This document shows positions 8,879 through 15,829 of a DNA stretch of 38,165 nucleotides, piece by piece. Below the pieces are notes generated by a model. It had not been told where the DNA came from. It ran no database searches and was given only the letters and a program-made list of their open reading frames with translations. The stretch spans positions 1 to 38,165 of the forward strand of contig NZ_SMLC01000064.1 in the NCBI RefSeq assembly GCF_004349245.1, read 5' to 3'. This stretch comes from Actinomadura sp. 6K520. Lineage in GTDB: Bacteria > Actinomycetota > Actinomycetes > Streptosporangiales > Streptosporangiaceae. The number at the start of each line of letters is the position of its first letter. Position 1 is the first letter of the stretch. The position numbers and the translations under genes are program-made.

Positions 8879-8918
8879 CCCCTGCCTCTGGTGGGTTGCG
8901 CAGAACGTAAGGCAGGGG
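8879..8918 (-). promoter_or_regulatory. Inverted repeat that could mask the M6 ribosome binding site
   Basis: In the mRNA sense, CCCCTGCC (8911-8918) pairs perfectly with GGCAGGGG (8879-8886). The second arm contains the AGGGG ribosome site, 4 bases before the protease ATG. The loop is 24 bases. Folding would hide the ribosome site. Confidence 0.45.
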
Positions 8919-8990
8919 ATTCGGCCCGGCTACGGCCGAGTTAGCCGAGCCTGCGGGGTCTGCCCTGGCATGTCGGACAGTGCGCCCAGG

Positions 8991-9473
8991 TCACACCGGA
9001 AGCCGCCGTCCCGCGACGACGATGCCGTCCTCGTCGCTGTACAGCCAGTCGCCCGGACGGAACTCCACGCCCCCGAAGGTGACCGGCACGTCCACCTCCC
9101 CGGCGCCCTCCTTGGCGCTCTTGCGGGGGTTCGAGCCGAGGGCCTTCGCCCCGAGGTCCAGCTCGCGCAGGGCCGCCACGTCCCGGACCGCGCCGTTGAT
9201 GACGACCCCGGCCCAGCCGTTCGCCACCGCCGACGCCGCGATCATGTCGCCCATCAGCGCGGACGCCAGCGAGCCGCCGCCGTCCACCACCAGGACCCGG
9301 CCCTCGCCGGGCGTGTTCAGCAGCCGCTTCACCAGCCCGTTGTCCCGGTCGCAGCGCACGGTCGAGACCGGCCCGGCGAACGCCGCGCGCCCGCCGTAGC
9401 GCCGGAACTGCGTCTCGCAGCTGCGCAGCTCGTCCCCGAAGTCGTCGATGAGGTCAGCGGTCGCGAAGTCCAT
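8991..9473 (-). CDS. rraA: RraA family protein (ribonuclease E inhibitor RraA / HMG aldolase fold)
   Basis: At 160 residues it is the usual length for RraA. It shows the family's conserved blocks: RYGGRAAFAGPVSTVRC, VLVVDGGGSLASALMGD (about 60-76), NGWAGVVINGAVRD (R97, D98) and the end block PGDWLYSDEDGIVV. E. coli RraA binds RNase E. The same fold with the GD...RD residues also serves as 4-hydroxy-4-methyl-2-oxoglutarate/oxaloacetate aldolase, and the sequence does not decide between them. It starts 10 bases after the lrp-like gene stop, so the two are likely co-transcribed. Confidence 0.88.
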   Translation of the reverse strand: MDFATADLIDDFGDELRSCETQFRRYGGRAAFAGPVSTVRCDRDNGLVKRLLNTPGEGRVLVVDGGGSLASALMGDMIAASAVANGWAGVVINGAVRDVAALRELDLGAKALGSNPRKSAKEGAGEVDVPVTFGGVEFRPGDWLYSDEDGIVVAGRRLPV

Positions 9474-9483
9474 GCCCGGCAGC

Positions 9484-9960
9484 CTACTGGGCGGTAACCC
9501 GGGTGGGCGCGGGCGCGTCGATGGGCCGGCCGATCAGCCGGGACAGCACGATCGACGTCTTGGTCGCGGTGATGTTGTCCTCGCGCCGCAGCCGCTCCAG
9601 CACCTGCTCCAGGTGCTGGATGTCGCGGGCCCGCACATGGACGAGCGCGCTGGCGTCGCCGCTGATCGTGTAGGCGGCGACGACCTCCGGATGGCCGCGG
9701 ACGCTCGAATGGATCTCGTCGGGCGACGTCGCGCCCGTGCAGAAGATCTCGATGAACGCCTCGGTCGTCCAGCCGAGCGCCGCCGGGTCGACGACGGCCG
9801 CGAAGCCGTTGATGACGCCGTCCGAGCGCAGCCGGTCGACGCGCCGCTTCACCGCCGGAGCCGACAGCCCGACCCGGTCGCCGATCTGCGCGTACGAGGC
9901 GCGGCCGTCCTCCAGTAGCTGCGCAACGATTCGACGGTCAAGCTCATCAAGACGCAACAA
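9484..9960 (-). CDS. Lrp/AsnC family transcriptional regulator
   Basis: From the TTG at 9960 the protein has 158 residues, the normal Lrp size. AGAGG lies 7 bases upstream, whereas longer frames lack a ribosome site and add an unrelated N-terminus. LDELDRRIVAQL opens the winged helix-turn-helix (about 4-50), followed by the RAM effector-binding domain (EAFIEIFCTG ... DASALVHVRARD). Lrp proteins sense amino acids. It is transcribed divergently from rocD across 170 bp, so it probably controls ornithine aminotransferase in response to arginine- or proline-related amino acids. Confidence 0.87.
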   Translation of the reverse strand: MLRLDELDRRIVAQLLEDGRASYAQIGDRVGLSAPAVKRRVDRLRSDGVINGFAAVVDPAALGWTTEAFIEIFCTGATSPDEIHSSVRGHPEVVAAYTISGDASALVHVRARDIQHLEQVLERLRREDNITATKTSIVLSRLIGRPIDAPAPTRVTAQ

Positions 9961-10130
9961 ATAACACCTCTGAAGTCGGTTTCCGCCATTGGGAGACGGT
10001 CGATCCCGAACATACGCTGGGATGTGGACCGGCGGCCACCTGACCCGCCCGGCCCCCCACGGCACCGGGCACCATCCGGTGGTACGGCTGTGCCCGGTCA
10101 AGGACGACCGGGCCGAGTTGAAGGAGCGTC

Positions 10131-11324
10131 GTGAGGCCGACCGACCAGCTGAGGGCACTGTCCGACAGGCACAGCGCGCACAACTACCACCCGCTCCCGA
10201 TCGTCGTCGCCGAGGCCGACGGCGTCTGGCTGACCGATGTCGAGGGACGCCGGTACCTGGACATGCTGGCGGCCTACTCCGCGGTCAACTTCGGGCACCG
10301 CAACCCGCGCCTCACCGCGGCCGCCAAGCGGCAGATGGACCGCGTCACGCTGGTGAGCCGCGCCTTCGACCACGACACCTTCGGCCCGTTCGCCGCCGAG
10401 CTGGCCGAGCTGTGCGGCAAGGACATGGTCCTGCCGATGAACAGCGGCGCCGAGGCCGTCGAGACGGCCCTGAAGACCGCCCGCAAGTGGGGCTACGAGG
10501 TCAAGGGCGTCCCGGCCGGCCAGGCGAACATCATCACGTTCGAGGGCAACTTCCACGGCCGCACCACCACGATCGTCAGCTTCTCCACCGACCCGGACGC
10601 CAAGGACTCCTACGGCCCCTACACGCCGGGCTTCCGGACCGTCCCGTACGGGGACGCCGAGGCGCTGAAGGCCGCGATGGACGACGCCACGGTCGGCGTG
10701 CTGATCGAGCCGATCCAGGGCGAGGCCGGTGTCAACGTCCCGCCGAGCGGGTTCCTGCGCACGGTGCGGGACCTGTGCACCGCGAACGGCACGCTGATGA
10801 TCGCGGACGAGATCCAGTCCGGCCTCGGCCGCACCGGCACCACGTTCGCGTGCGAGCACGAGGGCGTCGTGCCCGACGTCTACGTCCTCGGCAAGGCCCT
10901 CGGCGGCGGCATCATGCCCGTCTCCGCGGTCGTCGCCGACGCCGGCGTCCTGGGGGTCTTCAAGCCCGGCCAGCACGGCTCGACGTTCGGCGGCAACCCG
11001 CTCGCCTGCGCGATCGGCCGGGAGGTCGTCGCGATGCTGCAGACCGGCGAGTACCAGGAACGCTCCCGGACGCTCGGCGCCCACCTGCACGAGCGGCTCG
11101 GCGCGCTGCCGGGCGACCTCGTCCGCGAGGTCCGCGGCCGCGGCCTGTGGGCGGGCGTCGAACTGAACGGCAAGGCGCGCCCGGTCAGCGAGCGGCTCAT
11201 GGACCTCGGCGTCCTCGCCAAGGAGACCCACGACACCACCCTCCGCCTCGCCCCGCCCCTGATCATCGAGCGCGAGGACCTCGACTGGGCCCTCGACCAA
11301 CTGGAGGCCGCCCTCAAGAGCTGA
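10131..11324 (+). CDS. rocD: Ornithine aminotransferase (class III PLP transaminase)
   Basis: The 397-residue protein has the class III aminotransferase layout. NSGAEAVETALKTARKWGY is the phosphate-binding region, D226 (IADEIQSGLGRTG) contacts the PLP ring nitrogen, and K255 (VLGKALGGG) forms the Schiff base. The N-terminal AHNYHPLPIVVAEADGVWLTDVEG is characteristic of RocD/OAT, which converts ornithine and 2-oxoglutarate to glutamate-5-semialdehyde and glutamate. AAGGAG lies 6 bases before the GTG at 10131. The divergent Lrp gene is the likely regulator. No arginase or rocA is adjacent. Confidence 0.93.
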   Translation: MRPTDQLRALSDRHSAHNYHPLPIVVAEADGVWLTDVEGRRYLDMLAAYSAVNFGHRNPRLTAAAKRQMDRVTLVSRAFDHDTFGPFAAELAELCGKDMVLPMNSGAEAVETALKTARKWGYEVKGVPAGQANIITFEGNFHGRTTTIVSFSTDPDAKDSYGPYTPGFRTVPYGDAEALKAAMDDATVGVLIEPIQGEAGVNVPPSGFLRTVRDLCTANGTLMIADEIQSGLGRTGTTFACEHEGVVPDVYVLGKALGGGIMPVSAVVADAGVLGVFKPGQHGSTFGGNPLACAIGREVVAMLQTGEYQERSRTLGAHLHERLGALPGDLVREVRGRGLWAGVELNGKARPVSERLMDLGVLAKETHDTTLRLAPPLIIEREDLDWALDQLEAALKS

Positions 11325-11664
11325 GCCCGGAACCACCGGATCAGCCACCACCGCAACCCCCGCGACGAGCCCCACCGTCGCGATCGCGTCCGAAGGCAGG
11401 TTTCGAGCCTGCGAGAAACCTGATCGCGCAGCGAGCCCCTGGGCGAGCCGGAGCGATGCAGCGATCGCACGCAGTGCCCGTTGAAGGGAGGGCCCCCAGG
11501 GCCCGACCGCCAAGGGCGCTGCCGATAAGCACGGGCGCCATCGGTCAATGGAGACCGGTGGCGCCCTCGTGTTTCGCCATCGCAAACTCCGGACTCGGCC
11601 AAGACCCGGCCAGGAGCCCGCATGGCGCGGGCGGCGGGCGCGCCCGCGCGGGGAGGGTGGGGCC
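11325..11664. other. Non-coding interval with several inverted repeats
   Basis: No convincing gene is present between rocD and the LCP gene. The interval contains a CAGGTTTC/GAAACCTG stem (11397-11422), a GGGCCC/GGGCCC inverted repeat (11490-11504) and a terminator hairpin (11533-11566), plus scattered GCGA motifs. It may be a long 3' region or a structured RNA. Confidence 0.5.
11533..11566 (+). terminator. Hairpin terminator downstream of rocD
   Basis: GGGCGCCATCGGTC pairs with GACCGGTGGCGCCC over 14 positions with one G-U pair and a 6-base loop. TCGTGTTT follows. It lies 208 bases after rocD and before the LCP gene. Confidence 0.6.
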
Positions 11665-12633
11665 ATGCTGCGGAGATTCGGTAGGCGCCGGGTGGTCATC
11701 GGCTGCGGGGGGCTGGCGCTCGGCGTCCTGCTGCTCGCCGGGGTGGGCCTGTACCTGCTGCAACGGACGTACGACGACCAGGTCAACCGGATCTCCGGCG
11801 CGCTGCCCGCCGAGGCGGGGCGGCCGACGGCCACCGGACGCGGCGAGAACTGGCTGCTGATCGGCTCGGACCGGCGCGCGGACATGCCGTGGATGGGCGC
11901 CCGCGCCGACGCGATCATGCTGGTGCACCTGTCCGGGGACGGCGACCGGGTCTCGGTGATCGCGATCCCCCGGGACGGCTGGGTGCCGGTCCCCGGGCAC
12001 GGCACCACGAAGATCAACGCCGCGTTCGCGTACGGCGGCCCGGCGCTGCTCATCCGCACCGTCGAGCAGCTCACGAAGGTGCGCGTCGACCACTACGCCG
12101 CCCTCGACTTCGGCGGGTTCGTGGAGATGACCGACGCGCTCGGCGGCGTGGACGTCACCGTCACCAAGCGCACCCACGACCCGATGCACAACCGCACCTG
12201 GGAGGCGGGAGACCACCACCTGGACGGTGTGGAGGCGCTGGACTTCGTGCGGCAGCGCTGGAACCTGCCGGCCGGCGACCTCGACCGGATCAAGCGGCAG
12301 CAGGCGTTCCTGCAGGCCCTCGCGGACAAGGCGCTGGACACCCGCAACCCCATCAAGATCGACCGGTTCATCCGGGCGGCGTCCCGCTCGGTGACCGTGG
12401 ACGGGACCGTGACGTCCGGCACGCTGCGCGGGCTGGCGCGGCGGCTGCTGGACACGTCGACGCTGGAGTACCTCACCACCCCGGTCAAGGGGCCGGCCGC
12501 GCGGGGCGACCAGAGCGTCGTGCTGCTCGACGACGCCGGCGTGCGGGAGCTGTTCACCGCCGTCAAGGCGGACCGCATCGGCGACTACATGGTGCGCAAC
12601 GGCGCCGCGAACTCGGTGGACGCCGTCCGCTGA
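11665..12633 (+). CDS. LytR-CpsA-Psr (LCP) family cell-wall glycopolymer ligase
   Basis: This 322-residue protein has a basic N-terminus and one membrane span (about 10-32), then an extracytoplasmic LCP domain. Seen motifs are NWLLIGSDRRAD (63-74), RADAIMLV, IPRDGWV (R103, D104), KINAAFAYGG (116-125), VEALDFVRQRW and GDLDRIKRQQ (204-213). These arginines and aspartates bind polyprenyl pyrophosphate and Mg. LCP enzymes transfer wall polymers from lipid carriers to peptidoglycan. GGGAGGG lies 7 bases before the ATG at 11665; a longer frame is possible but lacks this site. Its stop is 7 bp from the convergent DUF6113 gene. Confidence 0.92.
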   Translation: MLRRFGRRRVVIGCGGLALGVLLLAGVGLYLLQRTYDDQVNRISGALPAEAGRPTATGRGENWLLIGSDRRADMPWMGARADAIMLVHLSGDGDRVSVIAIPRDGWVPVPGHGTTKINAAFAYGGPALLIRTVEQLTKVRVDHYAALDFGGFVEMTDALGGVDVTVTKRTHDPMHNRTWEAGDHHLDGVEALDFVRQRWNLPAGDLDRIKRQQAFLQALADKALDTRNPIKIDRFIRAASRSVTVDGTVTSGTLRGLARRLLDTSTLEYLTTPVKGPAARGDQSVVLLDDAGVRELFTAVKADRIGDYMVRNGAANSVDAVR

Positions 12634-12640
12634 GCCGCCG

Positions 12641-13186
12641 CTACCCGCGGGGGCGCGCCGCCTTGCCCAGCAGCCACTCGCCCGGCGGGCGCTCCGCGGG
12701 CACCAGCATCACCCCGGCCACGGCGGCCACCATGCCGCCGATGATGTAGACGTACCCGGCGGTCGTCCCGGGGACGGCGAGGTCGCCCTCGGCGCGGCGC
12801 ACCGACATCACGAACGCCATCACGCCCCACATGGCGGCGGGGATCGTCGCGCCGAGCCGCCCGCCCATCCCGAGGCCGGCCAGCCGGACCATGGAGAAGA
12901 CGAGCACCGCCAGCACGAGCGCCGCGACCGGGACGGGACCGAAGGTCCAGTTCTGGGCGAACGAGCCGAACACCCCGAACACGGCGCCGAGCAGACCGAG
13001 GACGGCGTACGCGGCGCCGGACACGACCGCGTCGAGCGGCGCCTCGCCGTCCGGGCGGTCCGCCGCGGCCGCCGTGGCGCCGCCCGCCGGGCCCCGGTCG
13101 GGAACGGGTTCCCCGTCCGCTCCGGCGAGGGCGCCGGGGCGGCCGTCCTTCGCCAGGCTCACCCGGGTCTCGTCGTCCTCGTCCAC
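12641..13186 (-). CDS. DUF6113-like four-helix membrane protein next to mshB
   Basis: From the GTG at 13186 (MDEDDETR) it has 181 residues. An acidic, Gly/Ala/Pro-rich cytoplasmic head of about 50 residues is followed by four hydrophobic segments (VLGLLGAVFGVFGSF, VAALVLAVLVFSMV, TIPAAMWGVMAFVM, YVYIIGGMVAAVAGVM). The RRAEGDL motif lies between helices 3 and 4. A protein of this type commonly follows mshB in actinomycetes, as here (68 bp after mshB). Function is unknown. An upstream extension through the mshB antisense frame has no support. Confidence 0.75.
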   Translation of the reverse strand: MDEDDETRVSLAKDGRPGALAGADGEPVPDRGPAGGATAAAADRPDGEAPLDAVVSGAAYAVLGLLGAVFGVFGSFAQNWTFGPVPVAALVLAVLVFSMVRLAGLGMGGRLGATIPAAMWGVMAFVMSVRRAEGDLAVPGTTAGYVYIIGGMVAAVAGVMLVPAERPPGEWLLGKAARPRG

Positions 13187-13254
13187 GCCCGCCAGGGTAC
13201 CGGGGGCGGCGGGGCCGGGGCACCGGGACCGTTCCCCGCCGGGGCTGCGGCGGC

Positions 13255-14154
13255 TCAGCCGGGCGGGTCGGTGAGCCCGGCGAACAGGTCCCGCTCGCGG
13301 CGGCCGGGGCCGAGCGGCCCCGGCTCCCCGGCCTGCAGGATGAAGTACTCGGTGCCGAACACCTGCTGGCCCAGGTTGTTCGACAGCGCGAAGAACGGCC
13401 CGACCTCGTCCGGCGCCACGACGATCTGGGTGCGGTGGGCGCGCAGGGCGGCGATCTTGGCGGGCAGGTGGGCGCGGGCGTCCACCGCCGAGGTGACCTG
13501 GCCGTCCGGGACGCCGGAGCCCAGCTCGTCCAGCCCGGCGACGCGGGCGAACGGCAGCTTCGCCTCCCGCATCACCGCGATCGCGCGGGCCAGGACGGTG
13601 CGCGGGGTGGCGTAGGCGTAGACCTTGGGGACCCGCCACGGCTCGGCGCCGTCCTCGTGGGCCGGGTCGGCCGCCAGCTCGTACGCCCGCCACGTGACGC
13701 GGTGCGCCTGGATGTGGTCGGGGTGCCCGTAGTTGCCGCGTTCGTCGTAGGTGACGACCACGTGCGGGCGGACCTCCCGGATCACGGGGACCAGGTCCAG
13801 CGCGGCCGTGCCGACGTCGGCCCGCCAGAAGCAGCCCGGATGGTCGTTGGTGGCCGCCCCCATCATGCCCGAGTCGCGCCAGCGTCCCGGGCCGCCGAGG
13901 AAGCGGTGGTCGCGGACGCCGAGCGCCGCGCACGCCTCCGCCAGCTCCCCGATCCGGTACTCGCCCAGGCGGTCCTCCTTGTCGGACGCCAGATGGCGCA
14001 GGTCCTCGGGGATGACCTCGCCCTCCTCACCCAGGGTGCAAGTGACGAGACAGACGTGGGCGCCCTCGGCGGTGTACTTGGCCATGGTCGCCCCGGTCCC
14101 GATGGACTCGTCGTCCGGATGGGCGTGGACGAACAGGATCCGCGGCTCCTTCAT
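13255..14154 (-). CDS. mshB: Mycothiol biosynthesis deacetylase MshB
   Basis: MshB removes acetate from GlcNAc-inositol in mycothiol synthesis, in the cytoplasm. The 299-residue protein belongs to the PIG-L/LmbE zinc deacetylases. VHAHPDDE gives zinc ligands H12 and D15 plus the catalytic-base aspartate D14, and GHPDH (143-147) gives the third ligand. The long form with GCFWRADVGTA and FALSNNLGQQVFGTEYF is MshB-specific rather than Mca-specific. The ATG at 14154 is preferred; a TTG two codons upstream is also in frame. It is followed by the DUF6113 gene. Its presence marks the host as an actinobacterium. Confidence 0.92.
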   Translation of the reverse strand: MKEPRILFVHAHPDDESIGTGATMAKYTAEGAHVCLVTCTLGEEGEVIPEDLRHLASDKEDRLGEYRIGELAEACAALGVRDHRFLGGPGRWRDSGMMGAATNDHPGCFWRADVGTAALDLVPVIREVRPHVVVTYDERGNYGHPDHIQAHRVTWRAYELAADPAHEDGAEPWRVPKVYAYATPRTVLARAIAVMREAKLPFARVAGLDELGSGVPDGQVTSAVDARAHLPAKIAALRAHRTQIVVAPDEVGPFFALSNNLGQQVFGTEYFILQAGEPGPLGPGRRERDLFAGLTDPPG

Positions 14155-14204
14155 AGACAACGAGCCTACTCAGCGTGCGGCGCCGCGGCGATGACCGCCC
14201 TGGC

Positions 14205-15653
14205 TCAGCCGCCGCCGGTGCCGGTCCCGCCGCCGCCGCCACCGTCGGCGCCGCCGCCACCGGTACCGCCGCCGCCGCCGGTGCCGCCGTCATCGTCGTC
14301 GTCCCCGCCGGTCGGCGGGTCGGTGGGCGTGCTGGTGGTCGGCGGGTTCTGCGTCGGGGTGCTCGTGGTCGGCGGCTCCTGCGTCGGAGCCTCCGTCTCG
14401 GGCGGCGGCGTGTTCTCGCGCGTCCTGGTGCGGGTCGGGGTCGGCTCCTCTTCCTCCTCGTCGGTGGGCGTCTCCTCGACCGAGGAGGAGTCGGTCACCG
14501 AGGGGGTGAGGGGCGTCTCCGGGGAGCCGTCCCCCCGGTTCGCCATGAACAGGCCCACGACCAGCGCCAGCGCGGCGATCGCCGCGACGGCCGCGAAGAC
14601 CGGCCACTTGGACTTGCGCTCGGGCTCCCAGTCGTCGTAGCCGCTGCGCCCGGCGCCGGGCCCGCCGCCGTACGGGGGCCGCGCGGGCGGGAGGTCCCCG
14701 GTGTACTGGGCGGGCGACACCCGGCGGGTCGCGCCGCCCGGCGCGCCCGCCATCATCCCGGCGGCGGCGCCGCCCGCGGCGAGCGTCGAGCCCTCGGCGA
14801 GCATCGTGGTCGCCTGCGCGGGATCGTCCATGCGGGTCTGCGCGGAACCGCCCGGCCCGGTGCCGATCAGCGCCATCATGATCTGCTGCGCGGTCGGCCG
14901 CCGCTCCGGCTCCTTGACCAGGCACGCCGAGATCAGCCCGTGCAGGTTCTCCGGGACGCCCGCCAGCGACGGCTGCTCGTGCATCACCCGGTTGATCACC
15001 GCGACGACGGTGTCGTCGCCGAACGGCGGCCGCCCGGTCGCGGCGAACACCATCGTCGTGGCCCACGCCCACACGTCGACGGCCTCGGTGAGCGTGGCGC
15101 CCGCGACCTGCTCGGGCGCCATGTAGGACGGGGTGCCGATCGCCTTGGTCGCGGCGGTCTGCCCGGTGTCCAGGGCCCGCGCGATCCCGAAGTCGATCAC
15201 CCGGGGCCCGTCCGGCGCCATGATGACGTTGTGCGGCTTGAAGTCGCGGTGCACGATCCCGGCCTGGTGGATCGCGACGAGCGCGGTCGCGGTGCCGATC
15301 GCGAGCCGGTCCAGCGCCGCGCCGGTGATCGGGCCGGTCTCGGTGATCTGCTTGTACAGCGACGGGCCGGGCACGTACTCGCTGGCGATGTAGGGCTGGT
15401 CGCCCGCGACGTCGGCCTCCAGCACCTGCGCGGTGCAGAACCGCGCCACCTGCTTGGCGGCCTGCGCCTCCCGGACGAACCGGTTGCGCGCCATCGTGTC
15501 GCCGGCCAGGTCCGCGCGGAGCAGTTTGATGGCGGCCCTGTTCCCGGAGGCGTCGACGCCCGCGTAGACGACGCCCTGGCCGCCCTCGCCGAGCCGATCG
15601 ACGATCTCGTACGAGCCAAGCCGCCGGGGATCTCCCGGCTGCAGCTCCGGCAT
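14205..15653 (-). CDS. Membrane Ser/Thr protein kinase (Hanks type) with Gly-rich extracellular tail
   Basis: Of 482 residues, the kinase domain occupies about 14-265. It has GEGGQGVVY as the glycine loop, K43 (AIKLL), HRDFKPHN (135-142) with catalytic D137, DFG 154-156 and GTPSYMAPE. A juxtamembrane linker leads to one membrane span at about 350-370. The outside part has no PASTA repeats. Instead there is an acidic and Pro/Thr-rich stretch (380-447) and a run of Asp then almost pure glycine to the end. Such a tail could reach through the wall, but its ligand is unknown. The gene stands alone on the minus strand, divergent from the S9 peptidase. Confidence 0.9.
   Translation of the reverse strand: MPELQPGDPRRLGSYEIVDRLGEGGQGVVYAGVDASGNRAAIKLLRADLAGDTMARNRFVREAQAAKQVARFCTAQVLEADVAGDQPYIASEYVPGPSLYKQITETGPITGAALDRLAIGTATALVAIHQAGIVHRDFKPHNVIMAPDGPRVIDFGIARALDTGQTAATKAIGTPSYMAPEQVAGATLTEAVDVWAWATTMVFAATGRPPFGDDTVVAVINRVMHEQPSLAGVPENLHGLISACLVKEPERRPTAQQIMMALIGTGPGGSAQTRMDDPAQATTMLAEGSTLAAGGAAAGMMAGAPGGATRRVSPAQYTGDLPPARPPYGGGPGAGRSGYDDWEPERKSKWPVFAAVAAIAALALVVGLFMANRGDGSPETPLTPSVTDSSSVEETPTDEEEEEPTPTRTRTRENTPPPETEAPTQEPPTTSTPTQNPPTTSTPTDPPTGGDDDDDGGTGGGGGTGGGGADGGGGGGTGTGGG
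14206..14310 (-). repeat. GC-triplet low-complexity tract coding the Gly/Asp tail of the kinase
   Basis: The DNA is dominated by GCC/CCG triplets interspersed with ACC and TCG. In the coding sense this gives a DDDDD block followed by Gly runs broken by Thr and Ala. Slippage-prone; length may vary among strains. Confidence 0.8.
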
Positions 15654-15829
15654 TGACCACTCCTCAGCCCGCGACGGAAAAAAGGTGTTGGGGAAGCCTT
15701 GAGCTTACGCGAGCGCGGACCCGGGCACGGGCCATTCCCCGTCCGCCATGCGACGCCCGCGATCATAGGGCCCGGGAGGCCGCCGTGCGCGACTTCGCCA
15801 GCGATTCCGTACTGGCAGACTCGGATGCC

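Noticed and set aside
9961..10158. N-terminal extension of the Lrp gene into the rocD promoter
   Set aside because: The extra 66 residues are Arg/Pro/Ser-rich and non-homologous; a TTG with AGAGG gives the standard Lrp length.
11396..11412. tRNA T-arm-like stem-loop GCAGG-TTTCGAG-CCTGC
   Set aside because: Loop register does not fit TTCRANN, and no acceptor, D or anticodon arms occur in the expected upstream 60 bases.
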